Shown here: piece by piece, positions 27,045 to 36,371 of the stretch
How the letters are laid out: each line of letters starts with the position of its first letter
Position numbering within the stretch: the stretch's first letter is position 1
Assembly (NCBI RefSeq): GCF_014636295.1
Contig: NZ_BMEC01000016.1
Coordinates: forward strand, 1 to 64,000
Direction of reading: 5' to 3'
Length of the DNA: 64,000 nucleotides
DNA from: Marivirga lumbricoides
Lineage (GTDB): Bacteria; Bacteroidota; Bacteroidia; Cytophagales; Cyclobacteriaceae
Notes under the pieces: generated by a model
Told to the model about the DNA's origin: nothing
What the model saw: the letters and a program-made list of their open reading frames with translations, nothing else
Database searches by the model: none
Program-made: the position numbers and the translations under genes

Positions 27045-28157
27045 ATGCATTATAAGATTTTAATCATTGACGATTTAAAAAGTATATTCACAAATATTGA
27101 GAATTTACTTACTTCAAAAGGATGTGAAGTAACTTATAGTGCCAATGGTTATGAGGGGCTGGCAGAAGCACAAAAAAACAATTATGATTTAATTATATTG
27201 GACATCCATATGCCTGATATAAATGGGCTGGATGTATGTAAACAACTAAAGAATATACCCTACTATCATTTCAGACCAATATTGCTACTCACTTCTGATA
27301 CAGAAAGTCTGGATAAAGGCTTGCTTGCCGGAGCATCTGATTATATTCTAAAGCCCTTCAGCAAAGTAGAAATGATAGCCAGAGTCTTTACACAGCTTCA
27401 TCTGAGCCAGGAAAGACTGAATACACTTAACGAGAAGATAGCCCTGGAAAGCAAGTTAGAGGAAAACATGGCTGAACTACAGGAAGCTCATAATGACTTG
27501 CGTAATTATTTTTATCAGGCGGCACATAAATTACGCTCTCCTATTAAAAGTATGAAAGGTTTACTTTCTCTTTTAAAGGAAGAAGACCCTGTTCTATACC
27601 AGCATATGTATATTAAGAAGTTAGGAGAAACTGTTAACAGACTTGATATAATAAATGCTCAAATTGCTCTTATTGGTGAATTGAAAGCCCACTTACCAAT
27701 TGCTACTCAATTCAACTTAAAGAATTTCCTTGAAAAACTAATCTCAAAAGATTTTCCCAATGATAATGTAAAGATTGCACCAACTACTGATTTTTATGTA
27801 AATACTGATGCTTTCCTACTTTACCATGGCCTGCATCCAATAATTCAGAACGCGGTTTACTATTCTGAAGTAAGTAGAAAAAGCTCCAAAGAAGTATATA
27901 TTACAGCTAAAGAAAAGAGAGGCGACTGTTACTTACTAATTAAAGATAATGGGATTGGTATAAACCCTGAATCATTTAATAAGATATTCAATATGTTTTA
28001 CATAGGAAATGAAGTTTCCCGCGGAAATGGATTAGGTTTATTTATTAGTAAAATGGCTTTAAACAAGTCCAGATTAGAAATAAGAATAAAAAGTAAGCAG
28101 AAAGAGTTTACAACAGCAAAGATAAAATTAACCACTGTTATGTATAATGAAAATTAA
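27045..28157 (+). CDS. Receiver-histidine kinase hybrid protein
   Basis: This 370-residue soluble protein joins an N-terminal receiver domain (1-120; Asp53 in IILDIHMPDING, Lys in YILKPFSKVE) to a histidine kinase module. A coiled linker precedes the H box QAAHKLRSPIKSM (His161), then an ATPase domain with PIIQNAVYYSE (N box), LIKDNGIGINP (G1) and GNGLGLFISK (G2). It has no transmembrane segment. The kinase could be controlled by phosphorylation of its own receiver by CheA, so it may branch the signal toward another pathway. Placement between cheA and cheB is not standard. Confidence 0.92.
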   Translation: MHYKILIIDDLKSIFTNIENLLTSKGCEVTYSANGYEGLAEAQKNNYDLIILDIHMPDINGLDVCKQLKNIPYYHFRPILLLTSDTESLDKGLLAGASDYILKPFSKVEMIARVFTQLHLSQERLNTLNEKIALESKLEENMAELQEAHNDLRNYFYQAAHKLRSPIKSMKGLLSLLKEEDPVLYQHMYIKKLGETVNRLDIINAQIALIGELKAHLPIATQFNLKNFLEKLISKDFPNDNVKIAPTTDFYVNTDAFLLYHGLHPIIQNAVYYSEVSRKSSKEVYITAKEKRGDCYLLIKDNGIGINPESFNKIFNMFYIGNEVSRGNGLGLFISKMALNKSRLEIRIKSKQKEFTTAKIKLTTVMYNEN

Positions 28158-28188
28158 CTCTTATTATATATAAAATAAACACTAAAGA

Positions 28189-29247
28189 ATGAGGCTCATA
28201 AAAGTTTTAATTGTTGATGATTCAGCCCTGGTGCGGCAAACTTTTAAGTCACTACTGGAAAGTGACCCTGAAATAACTGTGATAGCTACAGCCAGAGATC
28301 CTTTTGTAGCCGCTGAAAAAATCTCTAAAGTAAAACCTGACGTGATTACCCTGGACCTGGTAATGCCAAAAATGGATGGTTTAACCTTTTTGCAGAAATT
28401 AATGAAACAGGTGCCCATCCCTGTGGTTGTTATATCTAATCAGACTAAAAGTGGTGCAGACCAGGCCTTGAAAGCCCTTGAATACGGAGCGGTGGACGTC
28501 ATCTCCAAACCAAATATTTCCACAGATGTATTATTGGAAGAGTCCCGCGTTATACTCATTGACAAGGTTAAATCAGCTTATTTTGCCGGAAAAAAAACTA
28601 AGGCAGAAGATAAAGAAATACATAAGACTGCTCGAACGCATGAAAGACCTTCATTTCAAAACTACTATCCTGGAAAAAATTTAGTGATTGCTTTAGGAGC
28701 CTCTACCGGTGGTACTGAGGCTATTAGAGAGTTTCTTCAATCATTACCTGCAGCTATGCCTCCTATCCTTATAGTGCAGCATATGCCTGAAAAATTTACA
28801 GCAAGCTTTGCCAAAAGGCTAAATGAATTGTGCAGCCTTAATGTTAAAGAAGCAGAAGCTAATGAAGAAATACTTCCGAATACGGTATATGTTGCCCCGG
28901 GAAATTATCATATGTCTGTGGCACATTTAAATGGTAAAAACTACATTAGAGTATTAAAAGGAGAGTTGGTTAACAGACATCGTCCGTCAGTGAATGTCTT
29001 ATTTAATTCAGTTGCTACTCAATTTGGGCGAAACGCTATTGGAATCATAATGACTGGCATGGGCGATGATGGAGCTACAGGAATGAGAACCATGTATGAT
29101 AAGGGGGCCTGGACAATAGCGCAGGACAAAGATTCATGCGTAGTATTTGGGATGCCTCAGAAAGCAATTAAAAGTAAAGGAGTATCAGAAGTGCTTCCTT
29201 TAAATGAAATAGCGCCCACTTTGCTAGATTTTCTAAATACAAAGTAA
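28189..29247 (+). CDS. cheB: Protein-glutamate methylesterase CheB
   Basis: CheB removes methyl groups from the receptor when phosphorylated. The 352-residue protein has a receiver domain with Asp10/Asp11 and Asp56 in VITLDLVMPKMDG, a linker with charged residues, and the methylesterase domain with the Ser/His/Asp triad visible as ALGASTGGTEAI, ILIVQHMPEKFT and MTGMGDDGATGM. All essential residues are present. It is 31 bp after the hybrid kinase gene and 27 bp before the split sensor kinase. Confidence 0.96.
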   Translation: MRLIKVLIVDDSALVRQTFKSLLESDPEITVIATARDPFVAAEKISKVKPDVITLDLVMPKMDGLTFLQKLMKQVPIPVVVISNQTKSGADQALKALEYGAVDVISKPNISTDVLLEESRVILIDKVKSAYFAGKKTKAEDKEIHKTARTHERPSFQNYYPGKNLVIALGASTGGTEAIREFLQSLPAAMPPILIVQHMPEKFTASFAKRLNELCSLNVKEAEANEEILPNTVYVAPGNYHMSVAHLNGKNYIRVLKGELVNRHRPSVNVLFNSVATQFGRNAIGIIMTGMGDDGATGMRTMYDKGAWTIAQDKDSCVVFGMPQKAIKSKGVSEVLPLNEIAPTLLDFLNTK

Positions 29248-29274
29248 TTAATTTATGAGATTGAATTAAATACA

Positions 29275-30750
29275 ATGATAAAAAAGTGGCTTAAAGCAAT
29301 TACTGAGGTTGGAGTCTATGAGGAACTGACAAGTGCAAAAAAAATGTCAGTCATACTATCCAATTATATTTCTCTTATCCTGATTCTGTTAACAGGAAGC
29401 CTTTTAGTTTCTTCATCTGCTCAGGAAGATATAAACATTTTCCCGTTTATATTATTTGGTTTTATATTATTTACTCTCCCTCTTTTAATAAATTATCTTA
29501 ATTTTTTCAAAATCAATCAACTGTACGTTTCATGGGTTCCTCCTATTTATATACTTTTCATTATATTATATTGGATCAGCTCTTTTGAGGATGTATTATC
29601 TTTTAGTAATTACCTGGGAATAAGGTTCTACTTTATCGCTTTGGGTTCTATTCCATTTATCATTTTCAATTCCAGAAAAGGTATCTGGATTTTCTTAGGC
29701 GCTCTACCCACCCTGATCATTTTACTCTTTTTTAATGATATGCTTGAGTTTTACAATGTAGGCTTATTTATAAATGAAGATAACCCCTCACACCTTTTAA
29801 ATGTAACTCGAAGATCTATTTTCGCCTACTTTTTTGTAGCCGGAAGTTGTTATTTGTTAAAACACCTGGTTGATAGATACAACTGTGAAAATCAAAATCT
29901 GATAGAACAACTTGATGCCCAAAATTTATTTATTCAGGAACAGGCTGAAGCAAAACTTCAGGAAGCTAACTATCAGTTAAAATTGAAAGTTGAAGAGCTT
30001 CGTAAACGGGAGCAAATGCTAAAACTATCCCAAGAGATTGCAAAAGTAGGCAGCTGGGAGTTTAGCGTTAACGATAGATTCACATTCTGGTCAGAGGAAA
30101 TGTTTAATATTTTTGACATAGATACTAATACAGAATTAAGCCTGATAGACTACAAAAACTTAATTGGTAACGATAAGTGGAGTGGCTTTTATCAAGTAAG
30201 TAAGGAGTTAATACTTAAGAAGGGTGAATTTGCACTAGTCATAAATATTAATACCCCATTAGGCTATAGCAAGTGGATTAAAGTATATGCTTTCTCTATT
30301 AAAGAAGGTGATCAGCTAGCAGGCGTACGAGGAATTTGCCATGACATTACACAAGCTAAAGAATCAGAACTGCTATTAAAAGCAAGTGAGAATAAATACA
30401 GAGGTCTGTTTGAGCAATCGTTCTACCCAATATTATTAATTAATCCTGAAGGAACGATTCTGGATGCCAATAATAGCTTAAGCTTACTCACCAAAATCAA
30501 CAAGGACGAATATCTATTAAAAAACATCAACACATTAATCACTTTTTTTGAAGGCAAGAAGTTTGATTTCAGCAAAAGTAGTTATACTGAAGAAACGTTG
30601 GGAGAAATTCAGGCAAACACAGGAGAAAAGCTACTGGTTGAAATTAACTGGAAAGTAATGCCAAGTGAAAGGGTAATAGTTACTTTACGTGATGTAACAC
30701 AAATTAAAGCTGCTCAAAAAACACCTAATAGAAAGCGAGGAGCGCTATAA
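29275..30750 (+). CDS. N-terminal part of a split membrane PAS/LytS-type sensor kinase
   Basis: This 491-codon frame encodes about six transmembrane helices (roughly residues 20-200), a coiled-coil linker and two PAS-like domains (about 245-365 and 370-480), then stops after the out-of-place tail TPNRKRGAL. It has no kinase domain. Just before the stop is a run of six A residues (30716-30721). Removing one A makes the frame read QKHLIESEERYKELVENATE and run straight into the next gene. I therefore regard this and 30758-31762 as one gene of about 829 codons interrupted by a +1 frameshift, real or due to sequencing error. Confidence 0.88.
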   Translation: MIKKWLKAITEVGVYEELTSAKKMSVILSNYISLILILLTGSLLVSSSAQEDINIFPFILFGFILFTLPLLINYLNFFKINQLYVSWVPPIYILFIILYWISSFEDVLSFSNYLGIRFYFIALGSIPFIIFNSRKGIWIFLGALPTLIILLFFNDMLEFYNVGLFINEDNPSHLLNVTRRSIFAYFFVAGSCYLLKHLVDRYNCENQNLIEQLDAQNLFIQEQAEAKLQEANYQLKLKVEELRKREQMLKLSQEIAKVGSWEFSVNDRFTFWSEEMFNIFDIDTNTELSLIDYKNLIGNDKWSGFYQVSKELILKKGEFALVININTPLGYSKWIKVYAFSIKEGDQLAGVRGICHDITQAKESELLLKASENKYRGLFEQSFYPILLINPEGTILDANNSLSLLTKINKDEYLLKNINTLITFFEGKKFDFSKSSYTEETLGEIQANTGEKLLVEINWKVMPSERVIVTLRDVTQIKAAQKTPNRKRGAL

Positions 30751-30757
30751 GGAATTA

Positions 30758-31762
30758 GTGGAAAACGCGACAGAAGCATTGGTGGTTATTAATTGGGAAA
30801 CTGGCAAATTTGTTAATGCCAGCAATAGTGCAGAAGCTTTGTTTAAAATCCCAAAAGATAAGCTACTGGAGCTAGGCCCGCTGGATATTAGCCCGGAATT
30901 CCAACCCGATGGAACTGAGTCAAAAGAAATATTTGCTCAATTTACCCAACAGGCGTTAAAGAAAGGCAAAGAATCATTTAACTGGACCTGTATTGATATG
31001 GAAAGAAACCCCATTCCTTGTGAAATACGGCTAGTTAAAATCCCGTCACGGAAGGAAAAATTATTGAGAGGAAGCATAATTGACATTTCAGATAAAATTG
31101 AAAAAGTAAAAGAATTAGAAATAGCCAATAAAAAAATAGGTGAATTAAAATTGATTGCTTTAAGATCGGTTATGAGTCCTCACTTTATTTTTAACGCACT
31201 TAATTCCATTCAGTATTTTATTGGTAAAAATGAAAGGCTTAATGCCATCAACTATCTATCAACATTTTCCAAATTAATCAGAAGCATCCTTAATCACTCT
31301 GTGGACAATAAAATCAAATTATCAGAAGAGGTTGAAATGTTAAAAAACTATATAAGCCTGGAAATGCTTCGCTTTGAAGATAAATTCGATTTCAATTTGA
31401 TTATAGATCCGGAGCTGGAAATTGATTACATAGAAATACCCTCATTACTAATTCAACCTTATGTAGAAAACGCAATTTTGCATGGACTATATAATAAACC
31501 TGAAAAAGGAACCCTCACTATAGAAATAACTGAAAAAGGAGATGTAATTTATTTCACTATTCAAGATGATGGTATTGGAAGAAATGCTGCCATGCTTTTA
31601 AATGCTAAAAGCTTCCCTAAGCATAAATCGTTAGGCCTAAAGCTAACTCAGGAAAGGCTGGAGCTTATTAATGAAAACAGAAATATTTCTTTCTACATTG
31701 AGGATCTGGAAAAAAATGGTGAGCCAAGTGGCACAAAGGTAACAATAGGTATTTTATCTTAG
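30758..31762 (+). CDS. C-terminal part of the split sensor kinase (PAS plus LytS-type kinase)
   Basis: This 334-codon frame starts at a GTG and holds a PAS domain (residues about 1-115) followed by a PF06580-type histidine kinase domain: MSPHFIFNALNSIQYFIG with the likely phosphorylated His, LIQPYVENAILHGLYN (N box) and FTIQDDGIGRNAA. The same frame stays open upstream of the GTG and encodes the expected beginning of the PAS domain, so the true start is probably 29275 before the frameshift. Reinitiation at the GTG, preceded by AAGGA, is possible. LytS-type kinases pair with LytTR regulators; the only one in the window is at 18615-19358. Confidence 0.88.
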   Translation: MENATEALVVINWETGKFVNASNSAEALFKIPKDKLLELGPLDISPEFQPDGTESKEIFAQFTQQALKKGKESFNWTCIDMERNPIPCEIRLVKIPSRKEKLLRGSIIDISDKIEKVKELEIANKKIGELKLIALRSVMSPHFIFNALNSIQYFIGKNERLNAINYLSTFSKLIRSILNHSVDNKIKLSEEVEMLKNYISLEMLRFEDKFDFNLIIDPELEIDYIEIPSLLIQPYVENAILHGLYNKPEKGTLTIEITEKGDVIYFTIQDDGIGRNAAMLLNAKSFPKHKSLGLKLTQERLELINENRNISFYIEDLEKNGEPSGTKVTIGILS

Positions 31763-31870
31763 AAGTTTCATTTCTGTCTGGCTCTCTTCTCTTAGTAATC
31801 AATTGCAACTTCAAGTTGAAAACTTATTTGCTGATTAGGTTTGAATTGCCAGTTTAAATACCGACATTTT

Positions 31871-31890
31871 CGGAATGAACGTTCATTCCG
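31871..31890. promoter_or_regulatory. Perfect 20-bp palindrome over the TetR start codon
   Basis: CGGAATGAAC and GTTCATTCCG are perfect reverse complements with no spacer. The palindrome includes the ATG of the TetR gene (31875). The AATGA-N4-TCATT core resembles operators of fatty-acid-responsive TetR regulators such as B. subtilis FadR, as I recall them. Binding here would block transcription start or translation of the regulator. Confidence 0.75.
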
Positions 31891-32468
31891 CAATTAAAAA
31901 TAAACTGGACAAGAAAACCCTCATTCTTGAAACTACACTTGCCTGTATTTCAGAATTTGGGTTTCACGGCACCCCAATTTCTATGATTGCGGAAAGAGCA
32001 GGCGTGGGTGCAGGTACCATCTACCGTTATTTCGACAACAAGGAAGCGCTTATAAACGAGCTCTTTCTGGAAATAAAAAGAGAAGTAATGGCGGGTATGC
32101 TGCAAGGATATGACGAATCCTTAAATTTTAAAAACCGATTTAAACACCTATGGATGAGCCTGATAAATTATTTCATGGATCACCCACAGGAATTCCAATT
32201 TATAGAGCAACACCGTTATGCAACCTACATGAGCATGCTAACCCGAGAGGAAAGCTTCATGATTATGTCTCCCGTAATGATGTTTTTTATTGAGGCCAAA
32301 AGAGCAAAGGCCATCAAAGATCTCCCCCTCTACACAATTATTTCCCTGGCATACGGACCCATCACTTCCCTGGCCAAACTTCAAATCGATCATCAACAAA
32401 AATTAAGTAAAGAACGAATTAATCAGGCTGCCGATGCATGTTGGGATGCGGTGAGAATGATTGGTTAA
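31875..32468 (+). CDS. TetR family transcriptional regulator
   Basis: This 197-residue regulator has the N-terminal helix-turn-helix TLACISEFGFHGTPISMIAERAGVGAGTIYRYF split over residues 20-52 and a divergent ligand-binding C-terminal domain. The ATG lies inside a perfect palindrome that is probably its own operator, indicating autoregulation. The downstream gene, 12 bp away, is a KAS III-like enzyme, so the two are likely an operon and the effector may be an acyl compound. No other in-frame ATG precedes the HTH, which supports this start. Confidence 0.9.
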   Translation: MNVHSAIKNKLDKKTLILETTLACISEFGFHGTPISMIAERAGVGAGTIYRYFDNKEALINELFLEIKREVMAGMLQGYDESLNFKNRFKHLWMSLINYFMDHPQEFQFIEQHRYATYMSMLTREESFMIMSPVMMFFIEAKRAKAIKDLPLYTIISLAYGPITSLAKLQIDHQQKLSKERINQAADACWDAVRMIG

Positions 32469-32480
32469 AAACACAACGAT

Positions 32481-33557
32481 ATGAAAACACCAAATGTGGT
32501 ATTTAACGGGATTGGCTCCTTCATCCCGCCAAGGATTATTACGAATGAAGATTTCCTCCACAAGGAATTTTACACAGAAGAGGGGATTTTATTTGATGTA
32601 CCCAACGAAGAAATTATTCGGAAATTTGAAAAAATAACCGGCATAAAGGAAAGAAGATATGCAGAGAATAATCAGGTAAACTCTGACCTGGGCTATCTGG
32701 CAGCTGAAAAAGCATTGGAAAATAGCAGTATCAACAAAGAAGAACTGGATTATATTATTTATGCACAAAACTTTGGGGATATTCAGTATGGCACCAACCG
32801 TGTGGATAACATGCCCAGCCTTGCCTCAAAAGTAAAAAATAAGCTAAAGATTAAAAATCCGGATGTGGTTTGCTATGATTTGGTATTTGGCTGCCCGGGA
32901 TGGCTCCAAGCTGTTATTCAGGCATATCAAATGATTCGCAGTGGTTTTTGCAGAAATGTTTTAGTAGTAGGTGGAGAAACTCTCAGCAGAACGGTGGACC
33001 CTCATGACAGAGACTCAATGATTTTTTCGGATGGAGCAGGTGCCACCATCGTTTCTGCTTCTTACGATGATGACAGAAAAGGAATTTTAGGTTTTGCCAA
33101 CAGAACAGATGCTAATGAAGAGCTGAGCTTTCTTAAAATGGATAAATCCAACAAGCCGGGAATGCCGGAAAATGAACGTTTCATAAAAATGAAAGGCAGA
33201 AAAATCTACGAATATGCACTGGACGAAGTGGCAGGAGGAATTCAGACCGCATTAAAAAGGTCAGGAATCTTTCTTGAAAACATTCAAAAAGTACTTATTC
33301 ATCAGGCAAATGAAAAAATGGATGAGGCTATATTACGTAAGTTAGGCCAGCTATATAATATAAAGTTAGAAGCCAAAGATATGATGCCAATGACCATTCA
33401 AAAATTTGGCAATAACTCCGTGGCCACTGTCCCTGTTATGCTGGACATGGTATTAAGAGGAGAAATAGAAAATCATGAAATAAACAGCGGTGATGATATC
33501 GTATTAGCCTCAGTGGGGGCAGGTATGCACATTAATGCAGTGATTTACCGATTCTGA
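32481..33557 (+). CDS. 3-oxoacyl-ACP synthase III-like (FabH family) enzyme
   Basis: This 358-residue thiolase-fold enzyme has the FabH-type triad: Cys in LVFGCPGWLQAVIQAY, His in KVLIHQANEKMDEAIL and Asn in KFGNNSVATVPVMLD. Typical members condense acyl-CoA with malonyl-ACP, or make special ketones and secondary metabolites. The segment VFGCPGWLQ differs from classical FabH, so this is probably not the sole housekeeping enzyme. It is co-directional with and 12 bp after a TetR gene that may control it. It converges with the SpoU methyltransferase gene. Confidence 0.87.
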   Translation: MKTPNVVFNGIGSFIPPRIITNEDFLHKEFYTEEGILFDVPNEEIIRKFEKITGIKERRYAENNQVNSDLGYLAAEKALENSSINKEELDYIIYAQNFGDIQYGTNRVDNMPSLASKVKNKLKIKNPDVVCYDLVFGCPGWLQAVIQAYQMIRSGFCRNVLVVGGETLSRTVDPHDRDSMIFSDGAGATIVSASYDDDRKGILGFANRTDANEELSFLKMDKSNKPGMPENERFIKMKGRKIYEYALDEVAGGIQTALKRSGIFLENIQKVLIHQANEKMDEAILRKLGQLYNIKLEAKDMMPMTIQKFGNNSVATVPVMLDMVLRGEIENHEINSGDDIVLASVGAGMHINAVIYRF

Positions 33558-33577
33558 ATTGAGAATTAAGCGCTGTC

Positions 33578-34081
33578 TCACCTTACTATTTCTTGCAAGG
33601 CAATGGCCAGCGCAGTCACCACATTAATGGAGGAATTCTGCCCATATAAAGGAATATGAACAGATTCGGGAATTATAGAAAGCAACGCTTCTGAAATCCC
33701 GTTCCTTTCAGAGCCTATTACTATTGCAATTTTATCTTCTTTCCTGAAATTGAAGGTTTGAATGGCGCGGCTATTTTTAGTTATTTCCAAGGCTAGCGCT
33801 TTATAGCCAGCCTCTTGTAATTCATTCATTATACCTCTTGAATCCTCTTCAAAAAAGAAGGGGATTTTTTGATACGTATTTCGTGATGCTCTTTTTACTT
33901 TAGTGGTAAGCCCCACCCCTAGAGTGCCCGTAAAAAAGAGTCTTTCTACACCAAATGCTTCTGCCACTCGCATAATCATTCCTACATTTTCCGGGGTGCG
34001 GATATTCTCCGCAACAATAACAATGGCTTGCTGGTGTTTACTATTCTCAACTTCCTGATGTTGCTTCTGTACTCTTTTCAT
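33578..34081 (-). CDS. SpoU/TrmH family RNA 2'-O-methyltransferase
   Basis: This 167-residue protein is a SPOUT knot methyltransferase. The three family motifs are visible: VAENIRTPENVGMIMRVAEA (motif 1), IAIVIGSERNGISEALL (motif 2) and IPLYGQNSSINVVTALAIAL (motif 3). It lacks the N-terminal extension of RlmB, so it resembles short TrmL/TrmH-like forms acting on tRNA or rRNA; the exact target cannot be called. The gene is monocistronic, converging with the KAS III gene and divergent from dnaK. Confidence 0.9.
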   Translation of the reverse strand: MKRVQKQHQEVENSKHQQAIVIVAENIRTPENVGMIMRVAEAFGVERLFFTGTLGVGLTTKVKRASRNTYQKIPFFFEEDSRGIMNELQEAGYKALALEITKNSRAIQTFNFRKEDKIAIVIGSERNGISEALLSIIPESVHIPLYGQNSSINVVTALAIALQEIVR

Positions 34082-34286
34082 TACTCAAAAATATAAAAAT
34101 AGAGGTGTTTAACATCCATTCGCCAACTTGATTTACCGAAATGCTTAACATTAAATAGATCCTATCAGGCAATTACATGAGAATCAATGGCATGTGTCTA
34201 AAAAGTCAGTAATGTAAATGATTACCCATTGTATAATCTAAAATTAGATTCCGTATAATTAATTCCACACTAATTCGCACCGCATA

Positions 34287-34317
34287 ATTGGCAGAAATGT
34301 TAAATAAATCTGCCAAT
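34287..34317. promoter_or_regulatory. Inverted repeat upstream of dnaK
   Basis: Perfect 9-bp arms ATTGGCAGA and TCTGCCAAT separated by 13 nt lie about 120 bp before the dnaK ATG. They could be a regulator site for the sigma-54-like promoter downstream, or a transcript hairpin. No known heat-shock operator matches. Confidence 0.5.
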
Positions 34318-34374
34318 CCTAGAATTCGTTAGCCAACAATGTCAATATGGCAGTAGAATTTTCGCTAAAATTAC

Positions 34375-34390
34375 TTGGCACATAGCTTGT
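34375..34390 (+). promoter_or_regulatory. Candidate sigma-54 (-24/-12) promoter of dnaK
   Basis: TTGGCAC, then five bases, then TTGT matches the -24/-12 pattern with the correct GG-to-G(C) spacing, except that the final GC is GT. It lies about 47 bp upstream of the dnaK start codon. Confidence 0.5.
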
Positions 34391-34437
34391 TAATATAGTA
34401 CCAAATCGAAATCAGAAAAAAGTAAAATTAATATATC

Positions 34438-36366
34438 ATGGGAAAAATTATTGGAATTGACTTAGGTACTACTAACTCCTGTGTTGCGGTTATGGAGGGT
34501 AATGAGCCCGTTGTAATCCCAAACAGCGAAGGTAAGAGAACCACGCCATCAATTGTGGCATTTTTAGACAACGGAAAAGGTGAAAGAAAAGTAGGTGACC
34601 CTGCTAAAAGACAAGCTATCACTAATCCGCATAACACCATTTCTTCCGTAAAAAGATTTATGGGTAAAAAATTCTCTGAAGTATCTGATGAGAAAAAAAT
34701 GGCTTCATATGTTGTTGAGTCTGGAAATAACGATACTGTAAGAGTAAAAATAGGTGACAGAAATTATACTCCACAGGAGCTTTCAGCAATGATTTTGCAA
34801 AAAATGAAAGCAACTGCTGAAGATTATTTAGGTCAGGAAGTAAGTGAAGCAGTAATTACTGTACCAGCTTATTTTAACGATGCTGAAAGACAAGCTACTA
34901 AAGAAGCAGGTCAGATTGCAGGCCTTGAAGTAAAAAGAATTATAAATGAGCCAACTGCTGCTGCCCTGGCTTATGGTTTAGATAAAAGAGATAAAGACCA
35001 AATAATTGCCGTTTACGATTTAGGTGGTGGTACATTTGATATCTCTGTACTTGAATTAGGGGATGGTGTATTTGAAGTAAAATCTACTAATGGTGATGTA
35101 CACCTAGGTGGTGATGACTTTGATCAGGTAATTATCAACTGGTTAGCAGAGGAATTTAAAAATGACGAAGGATTGGATTTAAGAAAAGATCCAATGGCTC
35201 TTCAAAGATTAAAAGAAGCGGCTGAGAAAGCTAAAATTGAATTATCAAGTTCAAGCAGCACCGAAATTAACCTGCCATACATTATGCCGGTTGATGGTGT
35301 ACCAAAGCACTTAGTAAGAACTTTAAGCCGTTCAAAATTTGAGCAATTGTCAGATAGTCTGATCAAAAGATCAATGGAGCCGGTAAAGAAAGCATTGCAG
35401 GATGCTGGTGTGTCTCCTTCTGAAATTGATGAAGTAATTTTAGTGGGTGGATCAACAAGAATTCCGATTATTCAGGAAGAAGTTGAGAAATTCTTTGGTA
35501 AAAAGCCTTCTAAAGGTGTAAACCCGGATGAAGTAGTGGCAATTGGTGCAGCTATTCAAGGTGGTGTATTAACCGGAGAGGTAAAAGATGTATTGTTATT
35601 GGATGTGACTCCACTTTCATTAGGTATTGAAACAATGGGTGGTGTAATGACTAAATTGATCGAATCTAATACTACTATACCATCTAAAAAATCTGAAGTA
35701 TTTAGTACAGCTTCTGAGAATCAGCCTTCTGTGGAAATCCACGTATTGCAAGGTGAAAGATCAATGGCGAAAGACAACAGAACCATTGGTAAATTCCACC
35801 TGGATGGTATTCCACCAGCACCAAGAGGTGTGCCTCAAATTGAAGTAACTTTTGATATTGATGCTAACGGTATTTTGAACGTATCTGCAAAAGATAAAGG
35901 AACCGGAAAAGAGCAAAAAATCAGAATTGAGGCTTCTTCAGGATTGTCCGATGCGGAAATCGAAAAAATGAAGAAAGAGGCGGAAGCTAATGCTGAAACG
36001 GATAAGAAAGAGAAAGAAAAGATTGACAAAATCAATCAGGCTGACTCTTTAGTATTCCAGACTGAGAAGCAAATGAAAGAATTTGGCGATAAGCTTTCTG
36101 AAGGCAATAAAACTGCCATCAACGATGCTTTAGCTAAATTAAAAGAAGCGCACAGCAAGCAAGATGTTGACGCGATCGATCCGGCCATGGAAGCATTAAA
36201 TAATGCATGGCAGGCAGCTTCACAGGAAATTTACCAGGCACAGCAAGCTGCTGGCGGTGATCAGGCTGGTGGTGCTCAAGGTGGTGCACAACCGGAAGAT
36301 AAAGCCGGAGATGGTGTAGATGATGTGGAGTACGAAGAAGTAAATGATGATAAAGAATCGAAATAA
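34438..36366 (+). CDS. dnaK: Molecular chaperone DnaK (Hsp70)
   Basis: DnaK is the ATP-driven Hsp70 chaperone. The 642-residue protein has the N-terminal [20 protein letters not shown] phosphate-1 loop, [17 protein letters not shown], and [19 protein letters not shown] in the ATPase domain, the substrate-binding beta domain with [20 protein letters not shown], and a helical lid ending in an acidic tail ([14 protein letters not shown]). Size is typical. It is monocistronic, with no grpE or dnaJ alongside, and ends before a TAG-rich tract and a strong terminator. Confidence 0.98.
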   Translation: MGKIIGIDLGTTNSCVAVMEGNEPVVIPNSEGKRTTPSIVAFLDNGKGERKVGDPAKRQAITNPHNTISSVKRFMGKKFSEVSDEKKMASYVVESGNNDTVRVKIGDRNYTPQELSAMILQKMKATAEDYLGQEVSEAVITVPAYFNDAERQATKEAGQIAGLEVKRIINEPTAAALAYGLDKRDKDQIIAVYDLGGGTFDISVLELGDGVFEVKSTNGDVHLGGDDFDQVIINWLAEEFKNDEGLDLRKDPMALQRLKEAAEKAKIELSSSSSTEINLPYIMPVDGVPKHLVRTLSRSKFEQLSDSLIKRSMEPVKKALQDAGVSPSEIDEVILVGGSTRIPIIQEEVEKFFGKKPSKGVNPDEVVAIGAAIQGGVLTGEVKDVLLLDVTPLSLGIETMGGVMTKLIESNTTIPSKKSEVFSTASENQPSVEIHVLQGERSMAKDNRTIGKFHLDGIPPAPRGVPQIEVTFDIDANGILNVSAKDKGTGKEQKIRIEASSGLSDAEIEKMKKEAEANAETDKKEKEKIDKINQADSLVFQTEKQMKEFGDKLSEGNKTAINDALAKLKEAHSKQDVDAIDPAMEALNNAWQAASQEIYQAQQAAGGDQAGGAQGGAQPEDKAGDGVDDVEYEEVNDDKESK

Positions 36367-36371
36367 TAATG

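Larger units (their letters stand above)
34082..34437. other. Upstream region of dnaK
   Basis: This 356-bp gap between the divergent methyltransferase and dnaK genes has no coding frame that I can support. It contains a 9-bp inverted repeat, ATTGGCAGA / TCTGCCAAT with a 13-nt spacer (34287-34317), and a sigma-54-like element closer to dnaK. It lacks a CIRCE element (TTAGCACTC repeat). Confidence 0.6.
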
